Source: Symsagittifera roscoffensis (taxonomy: Eukaryota > Xenacoelomorpha > Acoela > Convolutidae). From it: DNA of 64,000 bases. The stretch lies in the NCBI RefSeq assembly GCF_963678635.1, contig NC_087066.1, forward strand, positions 23,797,609-23,861,608, read 5' to 3'. How positions within the stretch are numbered: the stretch's first letter is position 1; each line of letters opens with the position of its first letter. Positions 46,616 through 56,673 of the stretch are shown here, one piece after another. The notes under the pieces are model-generated. The model had not been told where the DNA came from and made no database searches. It worked only from the letters and a program-made list of their open reading frames with translations. A program made the translations under genes and the position numbers.

Positions 46616-46775
46616 TTGCCTTGAGCTACTTAGTAGAACAGCTCGGGCAATCGCAGGACACCTAAAAGAAGACCTCGGTGGGTGTATTAGGCAGATACAC
46701 ACCCACTTGAGAAGACTGTGTCCTGGGCTTCGTTCTTTCGGATCGTTCCGATTGGGGGAAGTCTTTTTCTTTAAG
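46616..46775 (+). ncRNA. Folded RNA unit 2 of a tandem pair in the leader
   Basis: Same architecture as unit 1: P1 46616-46627 with 46640-46650 (AGCTCGGGCAA); P2 46654-46661 with 46718-46725 (CAGGACAC / GTGTCCTG); P3 46678-46685 with 46699-46706 (GTGGGTGT / ACACCCAC); P4 TCGGA-TCGT-TCCGA, then CTTTTTC. P2 has almost entirely different bases from unit 1 yet still pairs perfectly, and P1 and P3 change G-U to Watson-Crick pairs. These are compensatory changes. Confidence 0.65.
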
Positions 46776-47191
46776 ACTAAGTTTTATTTATCTATTTCTG
46801 AATCATCACTGCTTTTTATCAAAGATTGCTAAATTTTAACAAAGCAGTGACTTGATAAATTGTGTGGCGATAAATTAATACTGACAAAAGGTCGCTGTCA
46901 CCTGTAGGATATTCTTATCTGATTATCGATTGTGTTTTGTGTGTCGATTATATCTTGTGGAAACTTAGTGATACTGTTATACCATACAACCGGGTTGAGT
47001 TAGCCTTATATCAATACTGGGTAGACCCTGTGTGTAACTTTAGCTGAGTCACTAGTTTAGTCGTGAGAGATCTAAGAGACATTTTGATACTGACGGAATC
47101 GAGTAGGCAGCGTTAAGTGATTTAACTAAATCTTGTTTGTGGTACGTTTGCATTGCCATCAAATTACGAATTCTTTCATTTTGTTAATACT

Positions 47192-50100
47192 ATGCAGCGC
47201 AGGGACTCGCTAGGATCGACTACTAAAATTCCCAGGCTAAGCAAGGGAAGCACGCGGAAGTTTAGAACTAGGCGTAGCCAAACCTCGTTTAGCAGCGCTT
47301 CCGACGCGTTTGCTGAAGACGAATCGACTAAAGGTCAACCTGATCTTTCAGTGAGCGAAATGAAACTAAGGAGCGAGAAAAACCTCGATGGCAATCAAAG
47401 GCGGAGCGCCGAGGCCGAGCCTGCAAGCGAAACGCTGGTGGATCCCTTTGACGAAGGGGAGCGAACGCTCATTCGACCCGACTTTGAGCCAGATGAGGTC
47501 CTCGAACGGGAGGAAGCCGAGAGGACAGAGGAGACCTCGGAGCGTCCCGAGGTCGAACCTCGGGAGGAAGTGTTGTACAGGGGAATGTCCAAATCAGAGA
47601 CTAAGAGCTATAAATGGAGAAAGGAACCTTCACATCTGACAAGTGCACACTCATCTTTGGCGAAACAGAGCAACAACGCGATGATGTCGAGTATGAGTCC
47701 GGGTGAAGAGCAGACGTTCTCGAAGGCAAAGAAAAGTTGGAAGTCTTTGTACGATGAGCGCGTGACGTTGCTACAAGCCGGAGGTCTATCCTCTAGTTAC
47801 GACCAACCGGAAATAACCCATCCGGATGTGAACTTCACACCGTGCCCAAGGAACGACATGAGCAGGGAGGCGTCTTCTGCCTCGCCGACCAGGCCGATGT
47901 CAGATGGGATAACGATGGGAGCATCATCAACGTTTGACAGACTGATGACGTCAGTGCACAAGCAAAAGGGCGGTGCGTCATCGAGTACTAGGCTACAGCC
48001 ACAGTTGACCTCGTCTTCTCTGGGGCTAACCCCGCCATTGGGGGCAGCTGGTGACATAAGTGATATGTTCGCTGGTGTGATGAATGGCCTGGATGAATTG
48101 AGGCGGGACATGACTAAGAGGATAGATCAAGTTGACGAGAGAGCTCACCATGGTCGAGAGAATTTGAAGGATGAGCTAACGCACGTGAGGTCGCAGGCGA
48201 GGTTTAATCAGGCTCAATTGATTCGTAACACCGATCAATGCCTGGCCGAGAGCCTGGCACAAGCAAACAAAGAGTCAGAGGAAAGAGAGGCTAGGATGAC
48301 AAGAGAGATCGAGCGATTGTTGAATGATCATGATAATACCTACGCCCAAACGATGACTGGCCTGGAAAGGAGGTTGGACGCCAAATCTGACTTGATGATG
48401 CGGAAGCTTGACGCGATTCTGAATGGGAGTAGTTGGCAGGAGCGTTCCAACTCAAGGGAACGCTCACGCAATGCGAATGTTGGAGATGGTATGGGCAACA
48501 GTGCCAGAGCCCAGCAAGGCTCGAGAACGAACTACGAACATAGAAACAAGGAGCGGCCAAGGGCAGCCCCGCAGAGGCCTGGCTGGACGAATCCAGTCCC
48601 ACCGGAGGCAGATGCCACCCCGGAGACAAGATTGCCAACCGTGCCACAAGTCAGTTCAGTACCAGATCTGACTACAGTCTCACAAGACACAACGATGTAT
48701 GCCTCGATGTTTGAGCCTCTGAACAGATCTCTTGAAACATTCATCACCAAGCTCTCGAAGTCAACCGAGAGAGGAGAGAGGTCAAGAAGAACACTGAAAA
48801 AGCCGAAGTCATATAAAGACGAGTCGGACGGCTGCATTGATACTTGGATAGAGGTGATGAAGTTACACTTTGAGGAAGAGAATCTCTCCAAGAAACAAGA
48901 GTGCAGCGCGCTGACGAGCAACCTGGAGGGTACTGCATTAAATTGTGTAAGGGCGAAAAGAGCCAATGAGAGAGACAGCGCTCGCAAGATATTCGACATC
49001 CTGCTGAATCGTTTCGGCTCTGGAGTACAAGGGCACCAGGCTATGGTGAAGTTCGAGAAGAGGCGTCAGAGAGATGAAGAATCAATAGATAAATTCTTGG
49101 ACGACCTTGAATTGCTCAGGAGGAGAAGCAACCCGGATGAGAGAATATCCGAGCGAAACTTGGCGATTGCTTCTAAGTTCATGGATGGAGTAAGGAGTGA
49201 GGAGTTGAAGACGATGTTGGCCACTCACTTCACCCTGTCGCTTGACCAGGTACCCACGCCTGACGATTTGCGTATGAAGTCACGCGAGTATTTACTCATA
49301 AATCCGAGGGCGCAAAACCGTTACAGCAATTATGGCAACTATAGCGGGACAAACACTGGTGCGAATTCCACTTGGTACAAACCTCGCGATGACATGGACA
49401 AGAGGAGGTCGTGCGCGAATTGTGGTTCGATGGACCATCACGTTTCCGCGTGTTCTACGTACAAACAGAACATGAAGGCCATAGGCTACTTTCTCGAGGA
49501 CGCCGACGCGACCGACGAGGATCATGAGAATTACGTCAGAGGGCTCATCATGAAATATGGTCCGAGGTGTTTCTTCTGTAATTTGGAGGGACACTTCAAG
49601 TCGGATTGTACTCAATTTTGGGACGCAGTAGCGGACGCGAAACATCCCCGCCACGAAGAGGCGCTTTCGGGTGTCAAGGCCAGTCGAGCACGTCTGATGA
49701 ATGAGGCTGAATCTCGGAGAAAGGAGACGACACCGAGCACCTTCACGACCAAAAAGGTTAAGACATGGCCTGACGAGGTGGTAGCCTCGAACCTCGAAAC
49801 AGAGTCGTCTAGCCCACTCAAGGTGGATTACGGCCTGGCGGCAAGGACAGCGCTGCAGAATGTCAAACAGGACCTAGCCACGAAAGAAGTGGAGCAATGG
49901 GTAAGGTCGGAGCTGGAGAGCACAGATCTTCGGGAAAGTCTTAATGTCCTGGGTAAAACGACAAAAGCAGAAGACAAAGAGGAGCCCAATAAACAGGGAC
50001 TAAAACTGAACGTTATATCTGGTAAGACTTTCGGCATGACGAAGGCGGGGACCAAAATAATGTCCATCATCTCAGTCGCAGGGCACCAGGTGGTCAAGAA

Positions 50101-53100
50101 CTTGAGTGAACCATCAGAGATTACCTTAGTCCACATGGACATCTATGCCGACTACCTGAAGGAGAAGGATCCCAAACTGGACTCCAGGGCAGTGCGAGCG
50201 CTGCTCACAACGGGAGGTCCGAGGCTGATGAAAGTGGACGGACATTATATCGATGTCCATGACCCTTACCCGATCCTGATGAATGTGGATGGCATCAATA
50301 TCTACACGAAAGCTCACATAACTGATGCGAACGATCAGGTTGGCCGGATATACATTGGTCAAGAGGCGCTGAAGGTCAGACGAATCGGACACAACGCGAT
50401 GCTCGAACAAGATGCGGTGCTTATTGGTTGCGAGGCCGATCTGGCCGCACACGTTCTGGACGTGCAAGGCAGACAACTTTCAGTAAAGGGACTGCTAGAC
50501 ACGGGAGCAGTGGTTAGTGTCATGCCAGTCAAAACTTGGACCGACATGGGTTTTGAAAGGTCGGATCTCATACCGACAAACATCAGGTTGGCAGCTGCCA
50601 ATCAGGGAGCGATCTATGTCGCCGGACGAACCCCGATCATCTCACTGCAGCTCGGAGGAAGACACCTTTGGATGAGCTTCCTAGTAGTAGAGAATTTGGA
50701 CGAATCCGACCAGTTCATCCTAGGAAGGGATTTCGTTCGCAACTTTGACGTCACGATCGATCTCAATGACGGATTGATTAGGATCAAGGATCCTGAGAGA
50801 AAGTATGAGAAAAGACCCCTTAATAAGATCTTAATTAATCAGGCCAAGGTGCCGATTTTTCTGGATCGAAAAGTTAGATTAAAACCGAACCAAGCCGTAG
50901 TAGCGACGTTTAGGATGAGGAACTTGAATGAACTCAGCAATGACAGACAGGCGTGTCTGGTACCAAATCCAAACAGTAAAAGCTCGGCTATTTTAGGAAG
51001 AAGCTTCTCACTCACTCAGAGCGGACTGTGTGTGAGTGTGTTATTGAACACAGAAGCAACAACAGTGACAATACAGAGGGGAAAGAAACTTGGCTACGCT
51101 TTGCCTCTGAACACAGACTTTCAGAGTGTGGAGAACTTGAAAAAGTTTGATGTCACTAAATGTCCATTGCATGCGAACCAAGAATGTAGAATGAAAAGAG
51201 TAAATGAATTGAAGTCTTCTAGGAAATTGTTTTCAATGAAGTCGGAAACAGATGATGGGCTGTCTAGTTGTTCCAACTTTCCTGGGAGGCCGACGGAGGC
51301 AGAGTTAGCAGCGAATAAGCCTGTCCTACCTGAGATAGAACATCTGAAGGGTAAAATATCAGACAAGGAACTAGACTCGCTCAGGGCGGTGCTAAATCGG
51401 AACGCAGACGTTTTTTCGAAACATAAGGCCGACATAGGTTGTTGCAATTTTGTAGAGCACGAGATTGAGATAGAAGAGGGCTCGGTACCTCATAGGGAAG
51501 GGGCGAGAAGAATGACCCCAAACAAGTCAGAAGCGTGTAGGAAGGAAATCGAGATGTTAATGGAGTACGACATGATCGAGCCGTCGAAGTCCCCATGGGC
51601 TTGTGGCGTGGTCATGGCGAAAAAGAAAGGGGGACAACTCAGATTTTGTTGTGATTTCCGTTATCTGAACGCAGTGACTATAAAGGACGCATACCCGATT
51701 CACCGCATCCATGAGAGCCTATCCAAGCTGGGAGACGCTAAGTTCTTCACGACATTGGATTTGGGCTCCGCATTCTGGCAAGTGCCACTCAGAAAGCAAG
51801 ATCGAGAGAAAACAGGTTTCGCGTGTGAGCTGGGACTGTTCCAGTGGAAGAGGATGCCATTCGGATTGTGCAACGCGACGGCCACATTCCAGCGACTGAT
51901 GGCCCAGGCACTCACGAGCGTCACTAAGAAATATGGGAATCTCATCATGTGTTATGTCGATGATGTCGTGATTGCAACACCAACCTTAGAAGACCACATA
52001 GAGAGGTTGGAGGAGGTGTTTTCTTGCAAGAAGCAGGCGGGTCTGAAATGCAAACCCTCTAAGTGTGAAATCCTCAGGGATTCCATAAAGTATCTGGGCC
52101 GCCTGGTTGACAAACATGGAGTGAGACCAGATCCCGAAGCGGTTGAAGCGGTGCTGACCTGGAAGGCACCTAAAACAGACACACAGCTGATGAGTTTTCT
52201 GGGATTCGCAAATTATTATCGAGAGTTCATCAAGGGGTATGCTGATAAAATATACCCCATGCAGAGGTTGATGAGAAACAAGGGCAAAAAGTTCACCTGG
52301 ACTGATGAGGCACAAGTCTCATTTGAAAATATCAAACGTGAACTTTGCGAGGCACCGGTCCTCGGCATGCCAACGGAGAAGGGAATGTTCGTGCTGGACA
52401 CGGATGCATCAGTGGTTGCGATATCGGGCATACTTCACCAGGAGCAGGAGTGGAACGGGAGAACGGTTCTTCGTCCGATAGCCTACGGGAGTAAAGTCCT
52501 GAGTGATACTGAAATGAAGTACGGCGCACCAAAAGCGGAGATGTTTGCGGTGATCACTTTCGTGGAAAAATACAGGGCCTACTTGGGGAGTGCTCCCTTC
52601 AAGTTACGTGTGGATAATCGTGCCCTTGCCTGGCTGAAAACCTATTCGATGGACCAAAGCTATATTGGTCGTTGGATTGTGCGCCTGGATGGATACCACA
52701 TGATCATCGAGCACCGTACCCGTGACAAGCACCAGAACGCAGATAGCCTCAGTAAAAAGACAGAATTTTATGAGCGCCTCGAGGAGAAGCAAGCTAACCA
52801 ATCAGAGATCAAAGACGGGTTTTCCTTTCTGGACAAAGAAACCTTCGACAAGCTGCCACTTACTAGGTGGTTAGACAAATCAGGACATCCTATACCTGGA
52901 CACCCTGACCTTCCAGTGGAGACGGCCGCGGAGATAAAGCTTTTAGCCAGAGGCGAGCCCGTTCCGTTGGATCTGCTAGTCCGATCCAACTTGGTACAGC
53001 AAGAACTGACCAGGCTGGGTATAAACAGCATCGCTTTATTGAACAAGACGGTGAACGTGGCGCCGGAGGTCATGGGAAAACTCCGCGACTTGTTGGATAG

Positions 53101-54190
53101 GGAAGTGGATAGGCATGATCGTGAATGGATGGAGACCATGCAGCGGTTGACTGTCACCGAGAGAACAGAGAAGAGGCCAGTGTCCATTCGCAGCCGAGGC
53201 GTTGAACGGGATTGCAGGTCGATCGTCAACCAGCTGGTGACCTCGATGCCGAAAGAAGTCTTGTTGAGAACTTCGTTCACTGAATATGGAACATTGAACC
53301 AGAACCAAACTACTGAGGAAGTCAGGATCAGATCGAAATCTAGCTTCACGAGGAGAGTGCACTTCACGGATGCAAAAGAGGAATACGAGCCAAGCCCAGA
53401 TTGTTCGTCCGTGGACGAGACAATGTCCGGGGAGTCTGACACCTTCGAGCCAGTCAAGGACGTCTCCTCTGAGGAGTCAGACACCTTTGAGCCCGTGCAG
53501 GACGACTTGTCCGGGGAGAGGTTGACTAGACCACCTAGGGGCAGAATTTTGTCCGGGGAGTCGGGTTCAAAGCGACCGATGGACAGAGTTTTGTCCGGGG
53601 AGTCAAGAAACATCTCAGACAACTTGGAATATGATGTTGAGGAATCAGTCGACTCAAGTGTTGACTCGAGACCCCAGTCCTGGGACAACACGTCTGAAAC
53701 AGCTTCCAACTCCGATATGTCAGAGATCGCAATCCACTCCTTATTGGTAGACTGGAAGCAGCATGGGCTGGACCGAGAAACACATCAGGATCCAGATAGG
53801 GACAGATACACCTCAGATGAAGAGGGCACTGTTTTAGATAATGCCGCAGACCAGCTCGAGCTGATAGCAGTTTCGAAACGCCCAACCAGATTGCTGCCAC
53901 ATGGTACGGTCGTCCGTACCAATCTGGAACCATCTGTGCAGGAAGCGACGCCTTTGAAAAAGATATGGTGTGTCAAGTTGATGGACGATGCTCATGCTCC
54001 GGAGATAATGAGTGGGCAAATGAACGTGGTGAAGACGTATTTGAAAGCCAGGTACAGGCTGTCGGATCTCCTAAGGGCTCAACGAAATGACAGAATGACG
54101 AGCAGTTTGAAGAGATGGATCGAGAATGGAGCACCAGACAAGGGAGATTTGGAAGAAGACAGCTACAAAATCCTGAAGCAATTCTACTGA
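47192..54190 (+). CDS. Gag-protease-reverse transcriptase-RNase H polyprotein of the giant Gypsy element
   Basis: A single frame of 2,332 codons. I take ATG 47192 as start (frame open from 47126; an upstream TTG is less likely). Basic/acidic N-terminal region; coiled-coil-like segment ~residues 300-400; capsid-like Retrotrans_gag domain ~535-680; two zinc knuckles, both C-X2-C-X4-H-X4-C, at ~741 and ~793, 38 residues apart. Aspartic protease with DTGA at 1103 and ILGRDF at ~1176. Reverse transcriptase ~1430-1650 with LDLGSAFWQ, MPFGLCNA and the catalytic YVDD at 1588. RNase H ~1735-1852 (DTDAS, later DNRALAW and NADSLSK). A 480-residue tail follows with repeated LSGES segments, longer than the usual RNase H-integrase link. 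The stop at 54188 precedes integrase, which continues in the -1 frame. Functions: capsid, processing, cDNA synthesis. Confidence 0.95.
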   Translation: MQRRDSLGSTTKIPRLSKGSTRKFRTRRSQTSFSSASDAFAEDESTKGQPDLSVSEMKLRSEKNLDGNQRRSAEAEPASETLVDPFDEGERTLIRPDFEPDEVLEREEAERTEETSERPEVEPREEVLYRGMSKSETKSYKWRKEPSHLTSAHSSLAKQSNNAMMSSMSPGEEQTFSKAKKSWKSLYDERVTLLQAGGLSSSYDQPEITHPDVNFTPCPRNDMSREASSASPTRPMSDGITMGASSTFDRLMTSVHKQKGGASSSTRLQPQLTSSSLGLTPPLGAAGDISDMFAGVMNGLDELRRDMTKRIDQVDERAHHGRENLKDELTHVRSQARFNQAQLIRNTDQCLAESLAQANKESEEREARMTREIERLLNDHDNTYAQTMTGLERRLDAKSDLMMRKLDAILNGSSWQERSNSRERSRNANVGDGMGNSARAQQGSRTNYEHRNKERPRAAPQRPGWTNPVPPEADATPETRLPTVPQVSSVPDLTTVSQDTTMYASMFEPLNRSLETFITKLSKSTERGERSRRTLKKPKSYKDESDGCIDTWIEVMKLHFEEENLSKKQECSALTSNLEGTALNCVRAKRANERDSARKIFDILLNRFGSGVQGHQAMVKFEKRRQRDEESIDKFLDDLELLRRRSNPDERISERNLAIASKFMDGVRSEELKTMLATHFTLSLDQVPTPDDLRMKSREYLLINPRAQNRYSNYGNYSGTNTGANSTWYKPRDDMDKRRSCANCGSMDHHVSACSTYKQNMKAIGYFLEDADATDEDHENYVRGLIMKYGPRCFFCNLEGHFKSDCTQFWDAVADAKHPRHEEALSGVKASRARLMNEAESRRKETTPSTFTTKKVKTWPDEVVASNLETESSSPLKVDYGLAARTALQNVKQDLATKEVEQWVRSELESTDLRESLNVLGKTTKAEDKEEPNKQGLKLNVISGKTFGMTKAGTKIMSIISVAGHQVVKNLSEPSEITLVHMDIYADYLKEKDPKLDSRAVRALLTTGGPRLMKVDGHYIDVHDPYPILMNVDGINIYTKAHITDANDQVGRIYIGQEALKVRRIGHNAMLEQDAVLIGCEADLAAHVLDVQGRQLSVKGLLDTGAVVSVMPVKTWTDMGFERSDLIPTNIRLAAANQGAIYVAGRTPIISLQLGGRHLWMSFLVVENLDESDQFILGRDFVRNFDVTIDLNDGLIRIKDPERKYEKRPLNKILINQAKVPIFLDRKVRLKPNQAVVATFRMRNLNELSNDRQACLVPNPNSKSSAILGRSFSLTQSGLCVSVLLNTEATTVTIQRGKKLGYALPLNTDFQSVENLKKFDVTKCPLHANQECRMKRVNELKSSRKLFSMKSETDDGLSSCSNFPGRPTEAELAANKPVLPEIEHLKGKISDKELDSLRAVLNRNADVFSKHKADIGCCNFVEHEIEIEEGSVPHREGARRMTPNKSEACRKEIEMLMEYDMIEPSKSPWACGVVMAKKKGGQLRFCCDFRYLNAVTIKDAYPIHRIHESLSKLGDAKFFTTLDLGSAFWQVPLRKQDREKTGFACELGLFQWKRMPFGLCNATATFQRLMAQALTSVTKKYGNLIMCYVDDVVIATPTLEDHIERLEEVFSCKKQAGLKCKPSKCEILRDSIKYLGRLVDKHGVRPDPEAVEAVLTWKAPKTDTQLMSFLGFANYYREFIKGYADKIYPMQRLMRNKGKKFTWTDEAQVSFENIKRELCEAPVLGMPTEKGMFVLDTDASVVAISGILHQEQEWNGRTVLRPIAYGSKVLSDTEMKYGAPKAEMFAVITFVEKYRAYLGSAPFKLRVDNRALAWLKTYSMDQSYIGRWIVRLDGYHMIIEHRTRDKHQNADSLSKKTEFYERLEEKQANQSEIKDGFSFLDKETFDKLPLTRWLDKSGHPIPGHPDLPVETAAEIKLLARGEPVPLDLLVRSNLVQQELTRLGINSIALLNKTVNVAPEVMGKLRDLLDREVDRHDREWMETMQRLTVTERTEKRPVSIRSRGVERDCRSIVNQLVTSMPKEVLLRTSFTEYGTLNQNQTTEEVRIRSKSSFTRRVHFTDAKEEYEPSPDCSSVDETMSGESDTFEPVKDVSSEESDTFEPVQDDLSGERLTRPPRGRILSGESGSKRPMDRVLSGESRNISDNLEYDVEESVDSSVDSRPQSWDNTSETASNSDMSEIAIHSLLVDWKQHGLDRETHQDPDRDRYTSDEEGTVLDNAADQLELIAVSKRPTRLLPHGTVVRTNLEPSVQEATPLKKIWCVKLMDDAHAPEIMSGQMNVVKTYLKARYRLSDLLRAQRNDRMTSSLKRWIENGAPDKGDLEEDSYKILKQFY

Positions 54191-55345
54191 AGCGAAACAA
54201 CTTGTTGTACCTGAACAAGGACGGAATCGTAGCCTGCAAACGAAAAGAGGAGGACAAGGTCCTTTATAAATACAATTCAATAGTGTTAGCACAGTTGTAC
54301 CAGACCGAAATGCTCTTTCGTTCACATGATCAGATGGGTCATCAAGGCGTGGACAAAGTGTATAACAGGATACAGAAATGATTTGAATGACCGGGATTGA
54401 AGAAGGCTTGTGAGAAGTGGATCGCAGCATGCCTGTCATGTCAGCAAGCGAAGGATCCCAGGAAGCTAAGGTTCCCCCTACAGTCAATAGAGTCGTCAGG
54501 TTTCAACGAAGTGGTGCAAATTGATCATCAGAAAATCTGTATGACAGCAACGGGCTATAATCAGGTGCTGGTAATGATCGACCATTTTACGAAGTATGCG
54601 GAGGCAGCACCGTGCATAACAGCATCGACAGAAGAAACATGCGATCATTTGATAAATGTGTGGATAGCAAGGCATGGCTGCCCCATCACGTTCCAATCGG
54701 ACAATAGCAAAGCATTCGTAGGTGATCTCACGAAAGAGTTAATGAAAAGGTCGCAGGTAGCGCAGGCCCACTCGACCACTTATCATCCGCAAACGAATGG
54801 CCTAGTCGAGAGGCAGAATCGCACACTGGTATCCATGTTGAGAGTCTACTGCTCACGCTACATGGATGACTGGGACAAGCACTCGCCGCAAGTGATGGGT
54901 GCTTACAACAGCACGGAGCATTCCACCACGGGAATAAGTCCGCATATGATGCTGACGGGTCACGAAAAAGCACTCCCGTTAACGTTCTTCTACCCTGAAT
55001 ATGAAGGGAAGAGGACAGCACCGCAAACGTACGTGCGGGACGTTATTAGAAGACAACAGGACCTCAATGACTTATGCAGGAGGAACACGCAACAGGCGCA
55101 AATTAGACAAAAAAGGAGGTTTGATAAAAGGACAGCCGATGCAAAAGCCTACTCAGTTGGCGATTACGTCTGGGTGTTCCAGGAAGTGGTTCCACCAAAA
55201 GGAACCAAGAAACTATTAAAGAAATAGCGTGGTCCATTTCAGATAACAGAGGTGCACCAAGGAGGTCGTTTTTATCGACTGAGCACTGGAAGAGCGGCTC
55301 ATTACGAGAACATCAAACCACACAATGCCTCGTCAGAGGATTGGT
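54091..55345 (+). pseudogene. Integrase of the giant Gypsy element, interrupted
   Basis: Catalyses insertion of the element's cDNA. It lies in the -1 frame relative to gag-RT and overlaps its end (frame open from 54091). It has the N-terminal HHCC zinc site (H-X3-H class around 54320-54335; CLSC at ~54432), then a DD35E core: Asp codon 54523, Asp 54700 (FQSDN), Glu 54808 (YHPQTNGLVERQNRTL), then a C-terminal RGPF motif (GPY/F module) near 55230. Breaks: TGA at 54379 and TGA at 54388, both inside the HHCC region, and TAG at 55225 directly before the GPF motif. All three sit at positions where the family is well conserved, so they look like damage. The frame change at ~54180 has no canonical slippery heptamer, so it too is probably an indel. 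Confidence 0.9.
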
Positions 55346-56673
55346 GCATCCCAGCGGACATGCAAGAGGGAGATTATTTAATAGTGGATCCTGCTTGTGA
55401 AGTGAATGAAAGGGGTACTCGCGACAAGAACGACGGGAATGAGGTGGTGGACGATTGCGATCTACCACTGGATCTCGAGTTGACTGAGCGAGTAGAGGTG
55501 GACGATGAAACTCTACCCTATGCCGAAGAAGACTGGGATTGCCCGGAACAAACCGAAATTGACAAAGGAATAAAGCCTGACTTTCCTCTCACTATGGAAA
55601 CACACCAAAGCAAGAGAGGAAAAAACCAGAAGAAATACAATCCGTATGGCGAGGACTTCGTTGTAGACAGGATAGTAGTGAGTGATGTCATAGACTCGCT
55701 GGTGGGACTGGACGAAGTGGCGATGCTAGAAGAAATCGACCTTGTGAACGATATGGATCAAGATTGGATCGACGATCGATCAGAACCGGAAGTGGAGTTC
55801 GAACCAGAAGCGGAACAGACTCATGAGCAAGAACTAACAAACTTGCGCGTGCTCGAATGGCTCCATGATCTGCCGACAGATCCAAAAGAGACGATCCTGA
55901 CGATTCAGGACGTCGATAGAGACGGCGTCGGATACATCAGTCATGACAATACCGAGTCCAACTGGGTCGCCCCAGATGGTCCTCTACGTGTTCCACAATC
56001 CAACCTCGGTCTCCTAGACTTTGGGCGATCGACGGGGACGTCGATGGATATTTTTGTCCGGGGAGTGGGGGTAGGACTCACCCACACCGAAAACCTCATA
56101 ATAAAAAAATTGAAATCGGCAAGAGAAACCGGAGAACTAGAGACAGAGGGCGAGAATGCTAAGAAACCACCTTTTGGACGAATCTTTGAATCGTATTTTG
56201 ATCTACCGAACCATTATTCGAACAATATTGTCATAACGGACAGCGATTTCATACTCACGGAACGCACGTGCGCCATAGCGATAACGGCGGATGTGAGCTT
56301 CAAAACAGCACTAGCAGCTGACTTTAAAAGAGAGTACAAGAATATAGAGTTTTTGTGGAAACAGAGGCCTGGTGTAGGAGGAATGATAGCGTTGCCCCCT
56401 GTTGCATCACAGATACCAGGGAAATAATTGTGTTTTTTGGTTACGAAAGCTACTGATAGGCAACACGTGAATCCGGAGAGCTTGGTATTGGCCTTGACTC
56501 GACTCAGGGATTTCCTGGTTGAGAGAGGTGTGACCTCTCTCTCGTTACCAGTTTATGATCCCAATAGAGGGAAGCTACACCCGAGAGAGTTGTACGCTCT
56601 TGTGCATGTGATATTTTCAGAGACTGACATAGAAGTCTACTTACATAAAAAATACTATCTGAGTATATGCTAG
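55252..56673 (+). pseudogene. Acidic tail and macro-domain-like fold downstream of integrase
   Basis: Same frame as integrase. After the GPF motif comes ~270 residues of Asp/Glu-rich sequence (DLPLDLELTERVEVDD, DMDQDWIDDRSEPEVEFEPE), then from ~56215 a segment resembling the OARD1/TARG1-type macro domain (ADP-ribose binding and hydrolysis). The visible matches are a first strand NIVITDSD, then AIAITADVSFKTALAADFKR, the K-rich helix, GGMIALP, LCFLVTKATDR, the helix LVLALTRLRDFLVERGV, SLSLPVYDPNRGKL and VIFSETDIEVYLHKK. Strand/helix order and spacing fit; the glycine-rich phosphate loops of active macro domains are largely replaced, so binding may be altered or lost. TAA at 56425 breaks it just before the LCFLVTK strand. 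The terminal stop is TAG at 56671. The assignment is by eye, not by profile search. Confidence 0.6.

Larger units (their letters stand above)
43666..47191 (+). promoter_or_regulatory. Long structured leader of the giant element
   Basis: About 3.5 kb without a convincing gene. From 5' to 3': a part sharing GTTACATA...TTTTTATGGCGCTCCT with the 1,286-bp tandem units (44042-44074); an A-rich tract (44.3-44.46 kb); the 67-nt modules; an ACCCTCC-rich repeat tract (45.84-46.2 kb); the paired folded RNA units (46.43-46.77 kb); then ~400 bp to the gag start. It presumably contains the 5' LTR, transcription start, packaging signal and translation control, but LTR borders and primer-binding site could not be fixed. 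Short frames here (for example 45605-45905, 46572-46832) ignore the repeated structure and are not credible genes. Confidence 0.6.

Noticed and set aside
45605-46832. Plus-strand frames of 72-96 codons in the giant element's leader
   Set aside because: They run through repeated RNA-structure elements, start and stop arbitrarily, and the two copies of the folded unit do not share a reading frame.
52768-53709. 313-codon minus-strand frame opposite the RNase H-integrase connector
   Set aside because: It lies entirely antisense to the polyprotein, reflects its codon bias, and its Ser/Leu-rich sequence shows no domain.
54379-54390. Alternative genetic code (TGA as sense)
   Set aside because: Host genes here end in TGA (EXOSC7) and TAA (SLC22-like), and TAG and TAA also interrupt the element; damage explains it better.
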